Positions 34,759 to 45,006 of a DNA stretch of 64,000 nucleotides are shown one piece after another (within the stretch, counting starts at the first letter, position 1; every line of letters begins with the position of its first letter). Position numbers and translations under genes: made by a program. The stretch comes from Faecalibacterium taiwanense. GTDB lineage: Bacteria > Bacillota > Clostridia > Oscillospirales > Ruminococcaceae. The notes under the pieces are model-generated. The model was given only the letters and a program-made list of their open reading frames with translations, was not told the origin of the DNA and made no database searches. The stretch is from positions 1,612,001-1,676,000 of the forward strand of contig NZ_CP155552.1 of assembly GCF_036632915.2 (NCBI RefSeq). Reading direction: 5' to 3'.

Positions 34759-35189
34759 TGTTCGGCCTGCTCCGCATCCAGACCGTGATCCCGGGCCACT
34801 GCGCCAAGCAGACCGTTCACGAACTGGTAATCTTCGTCCGCACCATACTTTTTCGTCAGTTCCACCGCCTCGTTGATGGCAACACCGGGCTTATTCTCGC
34901 CGCCAAACAGCATCTCGGCAACTGCCAGACGCAGGATGGTCAGGCTGACACGAGGCAGGCGCTCCATGGTCCAGTTGCGCAGATGTGCACGGATCTCATC
35001 ATCCACCTCGGCAGAATGATCGTAGTATGCGTTCAGCAGATGCTTGCTGAAACCATCCACAGGGTGCTCTTCATCGTTTTCTTCATGGCTGGTAATGGCC
35101 TCTGCCAGCGGGATATCACCAAAGGTCTGCGAAAATGCCAGCAAAAATGCATTCTCGCGTGCTTCTCTACGGGGCAAAATATTTTCCAT
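34755..35189 (-). CDS. nusB: Transcription antitermination factor NusB
   Basis: A 144-residue all-helical protein. The ATG at 35189 follows GAGAGGAAC and starts MENILPRREARENAFLLAF, the normal NusB start with its RNA-binding Arg-rich helix. The end has AINEAVELTKKYGADEDYQFVNGLL. It works with NusE on boxA RNA in rRNA operons. An acidic insert at about 30-45 (SHEENDEEH) is longer than usual. ATGA overlap couples it to the TsaD-like gene. Confidence 0.92.
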   Translation of the reverse strand: MENILPRREARENAFLLAFSQTFGDIPLAEAITSHEENDEEHPVDGFSKHLLNAYYDHSAEVDDEIRAHLRNWTMERLPRVSLTILRLAVAEMLFGGENKPGVAINEAVELTKKYGADEDYQFVNGLLGAVARDHGLDAEQAEQ

Positions 35190-35263
35190 AATGTTCCTCT
35201 CGCAGCACGAAGCCTCTCCGGCCAGAGCACAGAGAGGATCGGCTTCCAATTCTGAATTTTATT

Positions 35264-35635
35264 TTACTTCTCTGCTGCAGTGGTTTCTGCAAGGCCGGCG
35301 ATCACCAGATTGACGCGGCTCACAGTGACATTGGTCATGTTCTGCACAGCGTTCTTCACGTTTTCCTGCACCTTTTCGGCTACAGCAGGAATGCGTGCGC
35401 CAAAGCTCATCATCAGGTTCAGAGTGATGTTTGCGGTACCATCCCGCATTTCCACCACGACCGGAGACTGGATGCTGGATGCTTCCAGCAGATCCTTGAG
35501 CTTTTTATTTTGTCTGCCGCAGGAAACCTCGGCAACGCCGTCAATTTCCAATGCTGCGCAGCGTGCGATCTTGCCAATGACTTCGGTGGAGATCTGAAGG
35601 CTGCCGCCCCGAAGATCTGTATTCTGAAAATCCAT
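35264..35635 (-). CDS. Asp23/Gls24 family envelope stress response protein
   Basis: A 123-residue protein. The second ATG (35635) is the likely start because GGAGG overlaps codons of a longer frame. The ISTEVIGKIARCAALEIDGVAEV start and the NITLNLMMSFGARIPAVAEKVQENVKNAV body are typical of Asp23/YqhY. It heads the operon ahead of nusB as yqhY does in Bacillus. YqhY mutants affect fatty-acid synthesis there, but accB/accC are not next to it here. Confidence 0.88.
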   Translation of the reverse strand: MDFQNTDLRGGSLQISTEVIGKIARCAALEIDGVAEVSCGRQNKKLKDLLEASSIQSPVVVEMRDGTANITLNLMMSFGARIPAVAEKVQENVKNAVQNMTNVTVSRVNLVIAGLAETTAAEK

Positions 35636-35749
35636 TGTGTTGTCCTCCATTCAAAAGCGGGCACAGCCTGCTTTTTCTTGTTTGAAATGGTCCTGCCTGA
35701 AACGATCAATGCCATACGCAGGACAACATCATTCTTTATTGGTAGAGTT

Positions 35750-35779
35750 ATTATACCATCAAAGCGGGTGCGATTTCAA
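35750..35779 (-). promoter_or_regulatory. Promoter of the asp23-nusB-...-recN operon
   Basis: On the minus strand: TTGAAA (35774-35779), 18 bases ending TGG, TATAAT (35750-35755). It separates this operon from spoIIIA just upstream. Confidence 0.72.
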
Positions 35780-35810
35780 TACTTGTTTCGGAAAACTCTG
35801 CCGCACCTTC

Positions 35811-36437
35811 TTATTTGACCTCCACCACCGTGATGTTCTGGGCAGTCACAGTGCTTTTGTTCAGCACCACATCCCGGATCTGTGCCACCTGTTCCGCTGT
35901 GAGCGGTTCACCGGAGGTCATCACGGTAAGGTCTGCCCGGCCGGACTGCAAAAAGCACAGGCAGTCTGCAAAACCTTTGGCTTTGATCAGCGTTTCGATC
36001 TCATTCTCCGCATTCAGATCTTCCAGATTTGCGGTCATCTGGGCGGTATATTCCTTCTTTTCCTCTGCGGAAAGCGACGAGGATTTCATCGTTTTCTTGA
36101 TGGAATCCATCGCCTCATCGTGGGCCTTCTGTCGCTTAAGCCGAGCCTGCTCAAAAAACTTTGCACCGCTGTCACTGGCAACGCTTACAAGCTGCGCTTC
36201 ACCATAGTTTTTGTTGGCGCTGGACACCGCTTCGGCCTCTGTGGGCAGCTCATCCAGAACCGTCTGCGCCTGTACCGGGACATCCTCAGCCTCTGCCGCG
36301 ACCATTGCAGCATTGTCCGGCAGTTCCGTGGGCACATCGCTGCGGGCGTACTGCCAGTTCAAGTATACGGCAATCACCAGTGCGGCAGCCAATGTAACAG
36401 CTGTGGCCCTGCGGGTATTTCTGGAAAGTGCTCTCAT
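35811..36437 (-). CDS. spoIIIAH: Stage III sporulation protein AH
   Basis: A 208-residue protein with one N-terminal membrane helix (about 12-28) and an extracellular domain like YscJ/FliF ring formers; conserved parts include FFEQARLKRQKAHDEAMDSIKK. SpoIIIAH pairs with SpoIIQ across the septum to form the mother cell-forespore channel. The ATG at 36437 follows AAGGAGG. It is last in an apparently intact eight-gene set. Confidence 0.9.
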   Translation of the reverse strand: MRALSRNTRRATAVTLAAALVIAVYLNWQYARSDVPTELPDNAAMVAAEAEDVPVQAQTVLDELPTEAEAVSSANKNYGEAQLVSVASDSGAKFFEQARLKRQKAHDEAMDSIKKTMKSSSLSAEEKKEYTAQMTANLEDLNAENEIETLIKAKGFADCLCFLQSGRADLTVMTSGEPLTAEQVAQIRDVVLNKSTVTAQNITVVEVK

Positions 36438-36469
36438 AAATCGTTCCTCCTTATAAAAGCTGCAGGGTC

Positions 36470-37003
36470 TCAGCCCTTGCGCTGTTCCACACAAATGCGG
36501 TTGGATGGCAGATCCAGCAGTGCGCTTACCAGTTCGGTGATCCGGGCAGCAACGCGGATGTCTCCGCCGCCCTCGCACAGCACGGCCACACCGCACACCT
36601 GCGGCAGACATACCGTTTCGGTCAGGGCTGAACCATCTTCCAGCAGGACATGGGTCTGCTGGGACTGCATTTCTCCGGACTGTGTATCCAGCGCATAAAT
36701 GGCTTCTTCCCCAGTCTCCAGCGTGACCATCACGGTCGTTTTGCCCGCACCGCTCATCTGTGAGATCAGATGTTCCAGCCGGTTCTCCAGCTGTGCCTGA
36801 TATTCCGTGCCGCTCTGGGCAGACTTTGTGTTTTTTGTGCTGCCCGCTGCCGCGTTCTGCGGAAAAAGTTCCGACAGCAGGATCAGCAGCATTGCCAGAA
36901 CGCCTACTGCCGCAGCAAGCCTTGCTCTACCCTGTTTTCCTTTACATTTCCGGGCAAAATCTTTCACGGAATCTCCGAACGAAATGCCCCCTGCTTCTTT
37001 CAT
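36470..37003 (-). CDS. spoIIIAG: Stage III sporulation protein AG
   Basis: A 177-residue ring-forming protein with one membrane helix (about 27-47) and an extracytoplasmic ring-building part (LEHLISQMSGAGKTTVMVTLETGEE). The start ATG (37003) follows GGAGGACACCG and overlaps the spoIIIAF stop (ATGA). SpoIIIAG forms a large ring in the intermembrane space in Bacillus. Confidence 0.88.
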   Translation of the reverse strand: MKEAGGISFGDSVKDFARKCKGKQGRARLAAAVGVLAMLLILLSELFPQNAAAGSTKNTKSAQSGTEYQAQLENRLEHLISQMSGAGKTTVMVTLETGEEAIYALDTQSGEMQSQQTHVLLEDGSALTETVCLPQVCGVAVLCEGGGDIRVAARITELVSALLDLPSNRICVEQRKG

Positions 37004-37470
37004 TCGGTGTCCTCCTGTACTTCCAGTATCGGTGCCATGCCAAGCTCCTGCTGCAGATATGCCGCGATCCGGCTCTGCTCTGCGGATGTGCACGCCGCCG
37101 GGAGGATCACAAGCACCTTTTCTGCCCGAACGGTCTGTTCTGTCCGGGTCAGTGTGATCTCAAGTTTCACCTTTGTACCAAAGCGCCGCTCACACTCTGC
37201 GCAAAGATCCGCTTCCAGCCGTTCCTGCGCTCCCTGCAAGAGCGATGTCTCCGTACTCTGGATGTTGACCGCTGCCGGAGCAGCCGCCGCTGCACTTTTC
37301 AGTTCCAGCTTCATCTGCGGGGCCAGCCGGAACAGGATCACTAGAATATATAGCCCGGCAACGGCTTTTATGCATCTGCCCGCCCAGCCTGCGCCCGCCA
37401 GCAGCGTCGTGATCTCCGCACAGATACAGGCAATGCAGAACGCCGATGCCGCCGTCTGAAATGCGTGCAT
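37000..37470 (-). CDS. spoIIIAF: Stage III sporulation protein AF
   Basis: A 156-residue protein with two membrane helices (about 10-26 and 31-49) and a C-terminal ring-like domain. It is recognised mainly by place between spoIIIAE and spoIIIAG and by its hydrophobic pattern. Its stop overlaps the spoIIIAG start. Confidence 0.82.
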   Translation of the reverse strand: MHAFQTAASAFCIACICAEITTLLAGAGWAGRCIKAVAGLYILVILFRLAPQMKLELKSAAAAAPAAVNIQSTETSLLQGAQERLEADLCAECERRFGTKVKLEITLTRTEQTVRAEKVLVILPAACTSAEQSRIAAYLQQELGMAPILEVQEDTE

Positions 37471-37473
37471 TTC

Positions 37474-38556
37474 CTATCCGCCTCCCGTCATCATCAGAAG
37501 CCCCACACCTACCGTCAGCAGTTCAAAAAACAGTGCCGTTACTGCTGCCATGCATTTTACCGCTTCGGCCATGCAGTCAAACAGCGCCTGACAGCGCCGG
37601 TTCTCCGCAAGGCCGCACAGAAGCCTGCATCCTGCAAGGAATAGCAAATGGAGCAGAAGCTGCAGATACAGTGGCAGAAATTCGGCCCCGATCACGGCAA
37701 GTGCCGCAAAACCCAGACTGCTTTTGAGCAGCTGCATTCCGGCAAGAAATACTTCTGCCGTATCGCTCAGAGCCTGCCCGATCACCGGCACGCCGCCGGT
37801 AAGCAGCTGGCCCAACCGCAGTGCAGAACGGTCCAGCTGAACCGTTACCGCTCTTTGCAGCCCTAACAGCACTGCAAAAATCCGCCCAGCCCAGACAAGC
37901 CCCCTGCGCAGCAACGCGCCCATGACACGGCACGTTTCCGAAAGCCCCTGCTGGGTGCTGATGCAGCACGCCATGCTTACCGCAAGGTAGCTCTGCAGCA
38001 GCGGACTGACCACAAGCACCGTACCCTGTGCCAGAAAGCACAGCCCGGTCAGCAGCAGACCGCTTGCCGCTGTGCTGGCATTCACCTCTCCACCGGCAGC
38101 GAGCACACCGCTGTACACCGGAAGAAAACCCAGAAGGTAGTTTTTCCACCCCTCCATCCGCTCACAGGTCAGCTGTGCAAGGCTGATCAGATCTCCCCAC
38201 AAAAGAGTGCCGCAGCCCACAGCCGCAGCCAGTTCCAACAAGGCGCTGTCGGCTGCTCCTCCCACCAGAAATGAAAGCACGATCAGCAACAGTAAAAACA
38301 GCAGAACATCCGCATAGCAGTGTGCCATCTGCCGGATCATCTCTGCCGGTGATCCCGGCAGGAGCGCGAGCAGAGATTTGAGCGGATCTTTGGCAAAGGA
38401 CTCTGCGCTTTGCGGAGCTTTTTCCAGATAAGGCTGCCAAAGCTCCTGTCCGGGCAGGCCCTGCAGCTGTGCCGCAGCGGCATCAGGTGCAAAAGCCAGA
38501 AAGCATACGGTGCACAATACAAACGCTGCCGCTTTTTGCAGGAATTTTTTTATCAT
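37474..38556 (-). CDS. spoIIIAE: Stage III sporulation protein AE
   Basis: A 360-residue polytopic membrane protein with a signal peptide ending near AFAPDAAAA and about eight hydrophobic segments. GGEVNASTAASG, QRAVTVQLDR and TGGVPVIGQALSDTAEVFLAG are typical SpoIIIAE signatures. The ATG at 38556 overlaps the spoIIIAD stop. It is thought to be the membrane export core of the SpoIIIA complex. Confidence 0.92.
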   Translation of the reverse strand: MIKKFLQKAAAFVLCTVCFLAFAPDAAAAQLQGLPGQELWQPYLEKAPQSAESFAKDPLKSLLALLPGSPAEMIRQMAHCYADVLLFLLLLIVLSFLVGGAADSALLELAAAVGCGTLLWGDLISLAQLTCERMEGWKNYLLGFLPVYSGVLAAGGEVNASTAASGLLLTGLCFLAQGTVLVVSPLLQSYLAVSMACCISTQQGLSETCRVMGALLRRGLVWAGRIFAVLLGLQRAVTVQLDRSALRLGQLLTGGVPVIGQALSDTAEVFLAGMQLLKSSLGFAALAVIGAEFLPLYLQLLLHLLFLAGCRLLCGLAENRRCQALFDCMAEAVKCMAAVTALFFELLTVGVGLLMMTGGG

Positions 38557-38936
38557 GCGGCAAGCCCCCAGATCTTCTGGCAGATCTCTTCCAGCAGAGG
38601 AAATGCTGCCGCCAGAACCAAACATCGGCCCGCAAACCCGGCGCACCATGCCAAAGTATCCGCACCAGCTTCTTCGCACAGAGTCCGCGCGTAATCGGTC
38701 AGCAGCAAAATTCCGGCACAACGCAGCAGACAGTCAAATGCAGGCCCGTCCACCCGGCGGCTGAAAGCCAATATATTCCGAAGCAGCTCCTGCACCGCCA
38801 CTCCAAGCTGCAGCAGCACAAACAATGCTGCGCCAACGGACAGCAGAAACGCATAGGCCGGTGCATCCTTCCGCAGCAGAAGCTGCGCTGCTGCAAAGAC
38901 GACCACTGCCCCCAGAATGGAAAAAGATGTACTCAT
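38553..38936 (-). CDS. spoIIIAD: Stage III sporulation protein AD
   Basis: A 127-residue membrane protein with about four segments. The ATG at 38936 starts MSTSFSILGAVVVF and overlaps the spoIIIAC stop by ATGA; longer frames are not credible. Like SpoIIIAC, it resembles inner-membrane parts of type III systems. Confidence 0.85.
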   Translation of the reverse strand: MSTSFSILGAVVVFAAAQLLLRKDAPAYAFLLSVGAALFVLLQLGVAVQELLRNILAFSRRVDGPAFDCLLRCAGILLLTDYARTLCEEAGADTLAWCAGFAGRCLVLAAAFPLLEEICQKIWGLAA

Positions 38937-39127
38937 AGTGCAAACAGCGACTTGATGGTAACGAACAGTGCGCTGATCTGCTTGACAAGGATGGAAAGCA
39001 CTACCACAAGACCCGCAAGGGTCGTCATCATGGCCTGATCCTCCCGGCCGGAACGGATCAGCAGCTGGTTCAGGACTGCCACGATAATACCGATCGCTGC
39101 AATTTTGAACACAAGGTCGATCTCCAA
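38933..39127 (-). CDS. spoIIIAC: Stage III sporulation protein AC
   Basis: A 64-residue protein with two membrane helices and the family's VFKIAAIGIIVAVLNQLL start. It starts 18 bases after the spoIIIAB stop, and the overlap with spoIIIAD supports co-translation. Confidence 0.92.
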   Translation of the reverse strand: MEIDLVFKIAAIGIIVAVLNQLLIRSGREDQAMMTTLAGLVVVLSILVKQISALFVTIKSLFAL

Positions 39128-39145
39128 GTTTTCGTCCTCCTGCCA

Positions 39146-39610
39146 CTACAAAAGAATCAGTGCTGCCACCGCGCCGGCTGCAAGGCCAAGCCTGCACGGT
39201 AAGCCTTGCCCGGATGCCGCTTTCTGCTGCGCCTGGTGCAGGAATGCTTCAAAACGGGCAGAGTAATAATCCAGTCGTTCGCATTCCTGTGCCGCTTCGC
39301 TTTGGCCAAGGCCGGCAAAGCACTGCTCAAAGCAAAGGCGTTCCGCATCATCAAATCTTTCCGGTGCCGGAATTTCCTGCAGTTTTGGCGCTGCATCGCT
39401 TTCCAGCAGCTTTTCCTGCACGAGACACCGCTGCAGTTGTTCCAGATCCAGCCTGCGGTAAGCAATCTCCTGCCGGATGCGCTGCAGCAGCTCCACGGTG
39501 CGCTGCAGCTGCAGGATATGCTGCTCTGTTCTGACCTGAAATGCCGAACCGGTCAGCCACCCGCACAGCAGGAGCAGTGCAGCCGCTGCCCAATGAAAAA
39601 GCCGCATCAT
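39146..39610 (-). CDS. spoIIIAB: Stage III sporulation protein AB
   Basis: A 154-residue protein with an N-terminal signal-like helix, a soluble middle with LQRTVELLQRIRQEIAYRRLDL, and a C-terminal hydrophobic end (GLAAGAVAALILL). This is the SpoIIIAB form, similar to T2SS/T4P GspF-type parts. It overlaps spoIIIAA by 4 bases. Confidence 0.88.
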   Translation of the reverse strand: MMRLFHWAAAALLLLCGWLTGSAFQVRTEQHILQLQRTVELLQRIRQEIAYRRLDLEQLQRCLVQEKLLESDAAPKLQEIPAPERFDDAERLCFEQCFAGLGQSEAAQECERLDYYSARFEAFLHQAQQKAASGQGLPCRLGLAAGAVAALILL

Positions 39611-40500
39611 ACCGTGCAGACCTGCCGGACTTTTCCCGGCGCTGTGCAGCCGTGCAGCAGTACAAATGCACGCAGCATTCCATGCCGCTGTAGCGCCTGC
39701 ACCTGCGGCCGCCGGGCGGCTTCTTCCACGCTTGCGGCATGGACGCTTGCAACAAAGTCCACCCCGCTGTAAAAGCCCTGTTCCAGCGCTGCAGTTTCGG
39801 CAAGCGTGCCCAGCTCGTCCAGCAAAATAACCTGCGGCGAAAGCGTGCGCAGTGCCATCTGCACGGCCCGTTCCTTAGGGATGCCGGACAGCAGATCCAG
39901 CGGCGGCATCTTCTCGGAATCACCCGGCGGAAAGATCTCGCAGCGCTCGTCCACCACGCAGGCTCGCCGCTGCATCCCGGCCAGTTCTCGTGCGATCTGA
40001 CGCAGCAGCGTCGTCTTGCCGCTGTCCGGCTCGCCGACCAAAAGCATCCCAATAAAATGCTTTTTCAGTTGCACCAGAAGTTCGTCCGGCAGCTGTACCG
40101 GAACCGCCCTTGCAATGCGCAGGTTCAACCCCTGCACCTGCTGCAGAACCGTCTGGCCGTCGCGATCCACATAGCGTCCTGCCACACCCACCCGACAGCC
40201 GGAGGGTGTGGTCAGAAATCCATACGCAAGCTCCGTCTGGTGTGCATGTACCGCGCCGCCGCACAGGGTGTGAAAGATCTCTTCGATCTGAAACTGATCC
40301 AATACACGCTCCCTCAGCTGCAGCGGGCACTCCGGCAGGTCCTGCAGCGGGAGCTGCCGACCCGACAATGTAACAAAAACACCACAGCCTGTCCGGAACC
40401 GAAGTTCATGGATCTGCGCTGCCGTCTGTGCTGGCAGCTGTCCCAATGGCCCGGCCAGCCATGAGGGAAGCAGGCGTATCGCCCGATAATACTCATCCAC
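39607..40500 (-). CDS. spoIIIAA: Stage III sporulation protein AA (secretion ATPase)
   Basis: A 297-residue GspE/VirB11-like ATPase. Walker A GEPDSGKTT is at 156-164 and VILLDELGTLAE is the Walker B. The start is GTG at 40500, with AAAGGAGAGG upstream. The third P-loop residue is Asp-Ser (DSGKTT), a small departure from the usual GxGKT. It powers the SpoIIIA channel during engulfment and is the first gene of the operon. Confidence 0.92.
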   Translation of the reverse strand: MDEYYRAIRLLPSWLAGPLGQLPAQTAAQIHELRFRTGCGVFVTLSGRQLPLQDLPECPLQLRERVLDQFQIEEIFHTLCGGAVHAHQTELAYGFLTTPSGCRVGVAGRYVDRDGQTVLQQVQGLNLRIARAVPVQLPDELLVQLKKHFIGMLLVGEPDSGKTTLLRQIARELAGMQRRACVVDERCEIFPPGDSEKMPPLDLLSGIPKERAVQMALRTLSPQVILLDELGTLAETAALEQGFYSGVDFVASVHAASVEEAARRPQVQALQRHGMLRAFVLLHGCTAPGKVRQVCTV

Positions 40501-40537
40501 ACTGTCCTCTCCTTTTTCAGGCTCATTGCCTGCTATG

Positions 40538-40566
40538 AGTATATGCCTGTCCCTGCCGGATAGAAC
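40538..40566 (-). promoter_or_regulatory. Candidate sigma-E-type promoter of spoIIIA
   Basis: On the minus strand CATATACT (40538-40545) differs from the sigma-E -10 consensus CATACANT at one place. It is preceded, 14 bases upstream, by a weak -35 (GTTCTAT). Its place 38 bases before the GTG is right, but the -35 fit is poor. Confidence 0.4.
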
Positions 40567-40574
40567 CTGCGGAC

Positions 40575-40611
40575 ATAAAAATATCCCCGCAGCACAAAAC
40601 TGCGGGGATAT
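40575..40611 (-). terminator. Terminator after ligA
   Basis: Arms 40581-40592 and 40600-40611 (ATATCCCCGCAG / CTGCGGGGATAT) followed on the minus strand by a T5 tract. It separates ligA from spoIIIA. Confidence 0.88.
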
Positions 40612-40628
40612 CCATTGGAGCGGTTTTA

Positions 40629-42668
<2,040 letters not shown>

Positions 42669-42704
42669 CTACCGCCTGAAAATGCATCGCAGAAAACTAT
42701 TTTG

Positions 42705-42733
42705 ATTATAACACATCCAGCCGCGCTCTGCAA
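42705..42733 (-). promoter_or_regulatory. ligA promoter
   Basis: On the minus strand: TTGCAG (42728-42733), 17 bases, TATAAT (42705-42710). Confidence 0.75.
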
Positions 42734-42963
42734 AGAGAAAACGGATACAATTTGTATAAGTGCTTTGAAATCTGCACGTGTAATCGTTTTCAATCATCGC
42801 TGCGGATTGATTTAAAATCAACACGTGGAGATACTCTTTGTTTATTCTTTTAATAAAGCAACGTATTATCGTGTGATTTCTCAACATCCATGACGAGTGA
42901 ATCGTCCTGTGGTATCGTTAAGTCACCAGCCAAAACACACACAGAAAGGGCAACGCATTCGTC

Positions 42964-43179
42964 GTGAATGCTTCAGGCCTTTACCCCCGGCATCGTCCTC
43001 ATGATGGTCGTGTTCCGTTCGTCACCACGGCAAAGAAAGCCGGTGTGGATGAGCATGTCATTAAAAAGATTGTCGGCCACTGTATTGATGATGTTGCCGA
43101 AAAGTCGTATACTAAAAGAGGCATTGAAAGAGGCATTGAGTGGATTCGTCATTTCATGCAATGCATCGTACCATCCTAG
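42964..43179 (+). pseudogene. Integrase remnant (C-terminal tyrosine-recombinase fragment)
   Basis: About 60 codons match the C-terminal end of phage or ICE integrases: HRPHDGRVPFVTTAKKAG, then IKKIVGHCIDDVAEKSYTKRG. In working enzymes the HxxR box reads HDTRHTF/HDxRVTF; here it is HDGR. The Tyr is present (SYTKR), but the rest of the enzyme is missing. A 12-base tandem duplication (43115-43138) repeats RGIE in frame. It is the only mobile-element trace here supported by protein similarity. Confidence 0.72.
43115..43138 (+). repeat. 12-base tandem duplication in the integrase remnant
   Basis: AAAGAGGCATTG occurs twice in a row, duplicating four codons in frame. Confidence 0.85.
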
Positions 43180-43262
43180 ATTTTGTACTATTATTTTAGG
43201 AGAAAAGCTGTTCCGATTTGTGAATTAAGTATCATACCGTTTCAAGAGGAGATCAAGCTGCC

Positions 43263-43838
43263 ATGGATTGGGAAACATTAAGATCAAGCTGTCTTGCCTG
43301 CACCCGCTGCGAGCTGTGCAAGACCCGCACCAATGTGGTGTTCGGTCAGGGTGTGGAAGATGCCGAAGTTCTGTTTGTGGGCGAAGGCCCCGGCCAGAAT
43401 GAGGATGAGCAGGGTCTGCCCTTTGTGGGGCGCAGCGGCCAGCTGCTGGACAAATATCTGTTTGCCATCGACCTTGACCGCACGAAGAACTGCTATATTG
43501 CAAACATCGTCAAGTGCCGCCCGCCGCAGAACCGTGACCCCCAGCCTGCTGAGAGCGAAGCCTGTATGCCCTGGCTGCGGGAGCAGTTCCGCCTGCTGAA
43601 GCCAAAGATCGTGGTCTGCCTTGGCCGCATTGCCGCCCAGCGGATGATCCGAAAGGATTTCTCCGTGACCAAGGAGCATGGCCAGCTGTACGAAAAGGGC
43701 GGCATCCTGTTCATGGGTACCTTCCACCCCGCCGCTCTGCTGCGCAGCCCGCAGAACAAGCCTGCAGCCTTTGCTGATTTTACTGCCCTGCGGGACAACA
43801 TTGAAACGGTGTGCAAACACACCTATCATAAAGACTGA
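43263..43838 (+). CDS. Uracil-DNA glycosylase, family 4 (iron-sulfur)
   Basis: A 191-residue glycosylase. FeS cysteines C13, C16, C85 and C101 are spaced as in family 4 enzymes, and the motif GEGPGQNED (41-49) forms the uracil site. TFHPAALLR near the C-terminus is the second active-site loop. It removes uracil from DNA. AAGAGGAG lies about 13 bases before the ATG at 43263. It is followed by an NTPase and a helicase on the same strand. Confidence 0.92.
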   Translation: MDWETLRSSCLACTRCELCKTRTNVVFGQGVEDAEVLFVGEGPGQNEDEQGLPFVGRSGQLLDKYLFAIDLDRTKNCYIANIVKCRPPQNRDPQPAESEACMPWLREQFRLLKPKIVVCLGRIAAQRMIRKDFSVTKEHGQLYEKGGILFMGTFHPAALLRSPQNKPAAFADFTALRDNIETVCKHTYHKD

Positions 43839-43908
43839 ATCATTCCCGCTGCAAGAACCAAACACCTTCCTTTTGCATACTCTAAAACAAAAAGAGAGGT
43901 GTTCGATT

Positions 43909-44994
43909 ATGGAAACTGCACGACATGATTCCATTGATTTCTTTCTGGGTGCCACAACGCCTGCCGGTTTCAAGGGCTATTTTGAACCGCTGCGCCACGA
44001 ACCCGGTATGCAGATGTACCTGATCAAAAGCGGGCCGGGCTGCGGCAAATCCACCCTGATGAAGCGGCTTGCCCGTGCTGCCGAACAGCGCGGCGAACTG
44101 ACGCAGCGCATCCACTGTGCCAGCGACCCGGACAGTCTGGACGGCGTGATCCTGCCCGGGCAGCACAGGGCCATCGTGGATGCCACTGCGCCCCATGTGG
44201 TGGAGCCGGATGCTCCCGGTGCGGACGAAGTGGTGGTGAGTTTGTACCACACTATCGATGCAGAAAAGCTGCACCAGTGCACCGATGAGGTCAAGGCGCT
44301 GTTTGCCCGCAACGCCCTGCTGCGCAGCCGCGCTGCACGATATATTGCATCGGCAGGCAGCCTTTTGCTGGACAGCCGCCGCGCCGAAGCCTGCAGCGCC
44401 AATTTTGACAAGGTGCGCCGTTATGTCAAACGGCTGTGCACCCGGGTGATGCCGCGCACGGAAGGCATTGGCAGCGAAGAGCTGCGCCTGCTTTCCGCCG
44501 TCACCCCCAAGGGTGAAATGTTTTATCAGGGCACTGCACAGGCATTGGCGGATAAGTTTATCGTGTTCCGGGATGACTACGGCGCGGTGTCCCGCCTGCT
44601 GCTGGAGCTGATTCGTGCCGAAGCCCTGACGCGGGGCTACCACATTATTACCTGTCCATGCGCCATGCACCCGGAGGATAAGATCGACCATATCCTGATC
44701 CCGGAGTTGAAGCTTGCCTTCCTGACGGATAATCGCTGGCATCCGGTGCATCTGCCCAGTGTGCAGGCTGTGCGGTGCACCCGCTTCCTTGACAGGGAAA
44801 ATCTGGCAGCGTACCGGGCACGGCTGCGCTTTAACGAGCGTGCTGCCGCCGAACTGCTGGAACAGGCCAGTGCCCTGATGGCACAGGCCAAGAGCTGCCA
44901 CGATGAGTTGGAGACCTATTACCGTGCAGCGGTGGATTTTGGCAAAGTGGATGAAGCGGCAGCAGAATGCATGGAGATGTTCGGCCTGAAATAA
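43909..44994 (+). CDS. P-loop NTPase of the PRK06851 type, function unknown
   Basis: A 361-residue protein. The ATG at 43909 follows GAGAGGTGTTCG; upstream codons of the same frame lie inside the UDG gene. The P-loop GPGCGKST is at 42-49, preceded by FFLGATTPAGFKGYF and followed by HCASDPDSLDGVILP, AIVDATAPHVVEPDAPGA and a helical middle. The pattern matches a Clostridia-specific NTPase family without assigned function. Its place between UDG and a helicase hints at nucleic-acid repair, but there is no domain evidence for that. Confidence 0.7.
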   Translation: METARHDSIDFFLGATTPAGFKGYFEPLRHEPGMQMYLIKSGPGCGKSTLMKRLARAAEQRGELTQRIHCASDPDSLDGVILPGQHRAIVDATAPHVVEPDAPGADEVVVSLYHTIDAEKLHQCTDEVKALFARNALLRSRAARYIASAGSLLLDSRRAEACSANFDKVRRYVKRLCTRVMPRTEGIGSEELRLLSAVTPKGEMFYQGTAQALADKFIVFRDDYGAVSRLLLELIRAEALTRGYHIITCPCAMHPEDKIDHILIPELKLAFLTDNRWHPVHLPSVQAVRCTRFLDRENLAAYRARLRFNERAAAELLEQASALMAQAKSCHDELETYYRAAVDFGKVDEAAAECMEMFGLK

Positions 44995-45006
44995 TCAGTT
45001 TACGTC

